DNA from: an uncultured Eggerthellaceae bacterium
GTDB taxonomy: Bacteria > Actinomycetota > Coriobacteriia > Coriobacteriales > Eggerthellaceae
DNA: 14,257 nucleotides
Reading direction: 5' to 3'
NCBI GenBank assembly: GCA_949450265.1
Contig: CASTMW010000032.1
Coordinates: 1-14,257, forward strand
The translations under genes were made by a program, and so were the position numbers. Under the pieces are notes generated by a model that saw nothing but the letters and a program-made list of their open reading frames with translations, was not told the DNA's origin and did not search any database. The stretch's first letter is position 1, and each line of letters starts with the position of its first letter. Below are positions 13,086 to 14,257 of this stretch, in pieces.

Positions 13086-14257
13086 CGCTCGGTGGCCCCT
13101 TCTGCCGTGCGGGCATCATCGCGCACATCCACCCAGATGCTGGGTGCGGTCACGCCGCCCTTCTTCCCGAGGATAATGTTCTGCGGCCCTTGGCGCGAGA
13201 AGACGCCCGTGAGCCTTCCGCTGTAGACGAACAGCCCCGATAGATTCTTGAACAGCATCGGCGGACGCTGGTAGTCCTCTTTGTTGCCGTAGAGCGGGAT
13301 GGCCGGGGTAGGAAAGGGTTCGCAGAAGCGCTGGGCAAGGAACGTTTGGCCGTCAGGCTGGCTGGCACAGCGGCCTACGATCCGCTCCCATTCGTCGTCG
13401 GTGGAGATGCAGCGGCGCCAGGCTGCATCGATCACCAGGCCGTCTTCGCCCCACCAAGCATGTTCGCCGCGCAGATGCTGTCCATCGAAGGTCAGTTCGC
13501 GCACATCATAGATGGCGAAGCGAAGCCCGCGCTCTTGGAACAGGCGCCCGTATATCTTGAATTCCTCCACCACCGCATGATCCAGGAAATCCACGATGGC
13601 CACGTTGGGCGCATCCACGGCGTTGGCGGTGGTGCTATAAATGCGCAAGAACTCGTCCACCCAGCCATCGAACAGGCTGTCGTTGCAATCCTGCACGCGA
13701 TGGTGCTGGGCGAAGGCCTTGAACGGCTCGCCCGCCTCAACGCCGATGGTGATCTCGCGGTTCTCGTTCATGCCGCTCGATCCATCGCTGTTCAACTCGC
13801 ATAGCTTCGCGTCCAAGGTGTTCTCGTTCAAGAACACATCCACGCGCATGAGCGGCAGCGGTTCATCGTAGCCGCTGGGCAGCAGGATCAGCTCTTCGGC
13901 GCGCGGGTCGTAGCCGAACAGTTTGCGATATGCAGGGTCAGCAACATAGGCTGCTATCACCTTGGCAAGGATGCGGTAGGTGGTTCCCGCAATGCGCTCG
14001 AAGGTGTTGTAAGTCACCTGGTCGAACAGGCGGGGGAGCGCAGAGGAATAGACAGTCTGCCCGTCATAGACCGACGTGGAGCCTTCCAGGTACGTCCAGA
14101 TGCGCCGCCGGTCATCCCCGTGTGGGTCGACCTTCTGCAGCATGGTCACGTATTCGTCGGTGAACAGGTGGTTCTCGGTGGCGCTGGCATCTGGACCAGC
14201 GCCGCGCGAGCGATCGTGGTAGCGGGCGCAGGCGGCAACGAACGCGCTCGCCAGCTT
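13082..14257 (-). CDS. glutathionylspermidine-synthase-like circularly permuted ATP-grasp protein (5' part missing)
   Basis: Predicted ATP-dependent carboxylate-amine ligase. The frame is open through the right edge with no stop, so the GTG at 14149 and ATG at 14143 are internal codons and the start lies outside; about 391 residues are visible. Features typical of the GSP-synthase/circularly permuted ATP-grasp group are CELNSDGSSGMNENREI (about 13748-13800), the acidic VAIVDFLDHAVVEEFKIYG region (about 13550-13605), and a C-terminal block ending in GGVTAPSIWVDV (about 13127-13165). The true substrate is unknown: family members join a peptide or amino acid to an amine, but actinobacterial members are mostly uncharacterised and need not make glutathionylspermidine. 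It is the upstream partner in a two-gene unit with the DUF1461 protein (4-base overlap). Confidence 0.72.
   Translation of the reverse strand, partial: KLASAFVAACARYHDRSRGAGPDASATENHLFTDEYVTMLQKVDPHGDDRRRIWTYLEGSTSVYDGQTVYSSALPRLFDQVTYNTFERIAGTTYRILAKVIAAYVADPAYRKLFGYDPRAEELILLPSGYDEPLPLMRVDVFLNENTLDAKLCELNSDGSSGMNENREITIGVEAGEPFKAFAQHHRVQDCNDSLFDGWVDEFLRIYSTTANAVDAPNVAIVDFLDHAVVEEFKIYGRLFQERGLRFAIYDVRELTFDGQHLRGEHAWWGEDGLVIDAAWRRCISTDDEWERIVGRCASQPDGQTFLAQRFCEPFPTPAIPLYGNKEDYQRPPMLFKNLSGLFVYSGRLTGVFSRQGPQNIILGKKGGVTAPSIWVDVRDDARTAEGATER

Noticed and set aside
14147..14149. GTG as start of the ATP-grasp gene
   Set aside because: The frame stays open to the right edge for another 36 codons of plausible protein, so the real start is outside.
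1..14257. CRISPR array, insertion sequence, prophage or tRNA gene
   Set aside because: I saw no regular repeat-spacer pattern, transposase or integrase frame, terminal inverted repeats or tRNA cloverleaf on either strand.

Overview
The window is a GC-rich, gene-dense chromosomal segment with 12 protein genes and no recognisable tRNA, rRNA, CRISPR array, insertion sequence or phage gene. Several things suggest an anaerobic actinobacterium of the class Coriobacteriia (Eggerthellaceae-like): the composition, a membrane-linked group 1 [NiFe] hydrogenase, small membrane proteins with an FNxAAFLxPPxWG start, a DUF1461 protein and a glutathionylspermidine-synthase-like ATP-grasp gene. This placement is an inference from gene content, not a database result.

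Layout. (1) 1-2012 (+): the 3' part of a [NiFe]-hydrogenase large subunit, then its cytochrome b subunit, then a strong UUCG-loop terminator. (2) 2092-3345 (+): an unrecognised 77-residue protein, a 140-residue small membrane protein and a HyaD/HybD-type hydrogenase maturation protease. Together, (1) and (2) give catalytic subunit, membrane electron acceptor and the enzyme that trims the catalytic subunit, so the locus probably couples H2 oxidation to the quinone pool. (3) 3364-4029 (-): nth, endonuclease III. (4) 4178-5626 (-): a uracil permease of the UraA type, divergent from (5) 5867-9340 (+): mfd, the transcription-repair coupling factor. The spacer between them holds a likely uraA promoter overlapping nested AAGATA/TATCTT palindromes. 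(6) 9377-10064 (+): a nucleotidyltransferase (MNT) and a HEPN-type partner whose reading frames overlap. This is a predicted type VII toxin-antitoxin pair, with every catalytic and target residue that can be checked still present. (7) 10149-12273 (+): gltX (glutamyl-tRNA synthetase) followed closely by a PaaI-type hotdog thioesterase. (8) 12255-14257 (-): a DUF1461 membrane protein downstream of, and overlapping by 4 nt, a circularly permuted ATP-grasp ligase that runs off the right edge.

Most of the window is housekeeping. The parts most likely to hold undescribed biology are the two small proteins inside the hydrogenase cluster, the MNT/HEPN pair between mfd and gltX, the translationally coupled ATP-grasp/DUF1461 pair, and the palindromic control region between uraA and mfd. 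I found no clear new multi-gene defence system. The MNT/HEPN pair is the closest, and it belongs to a known type. There is no gene-free stretch over 300 bases; the longest, 5627-5866, is described below.
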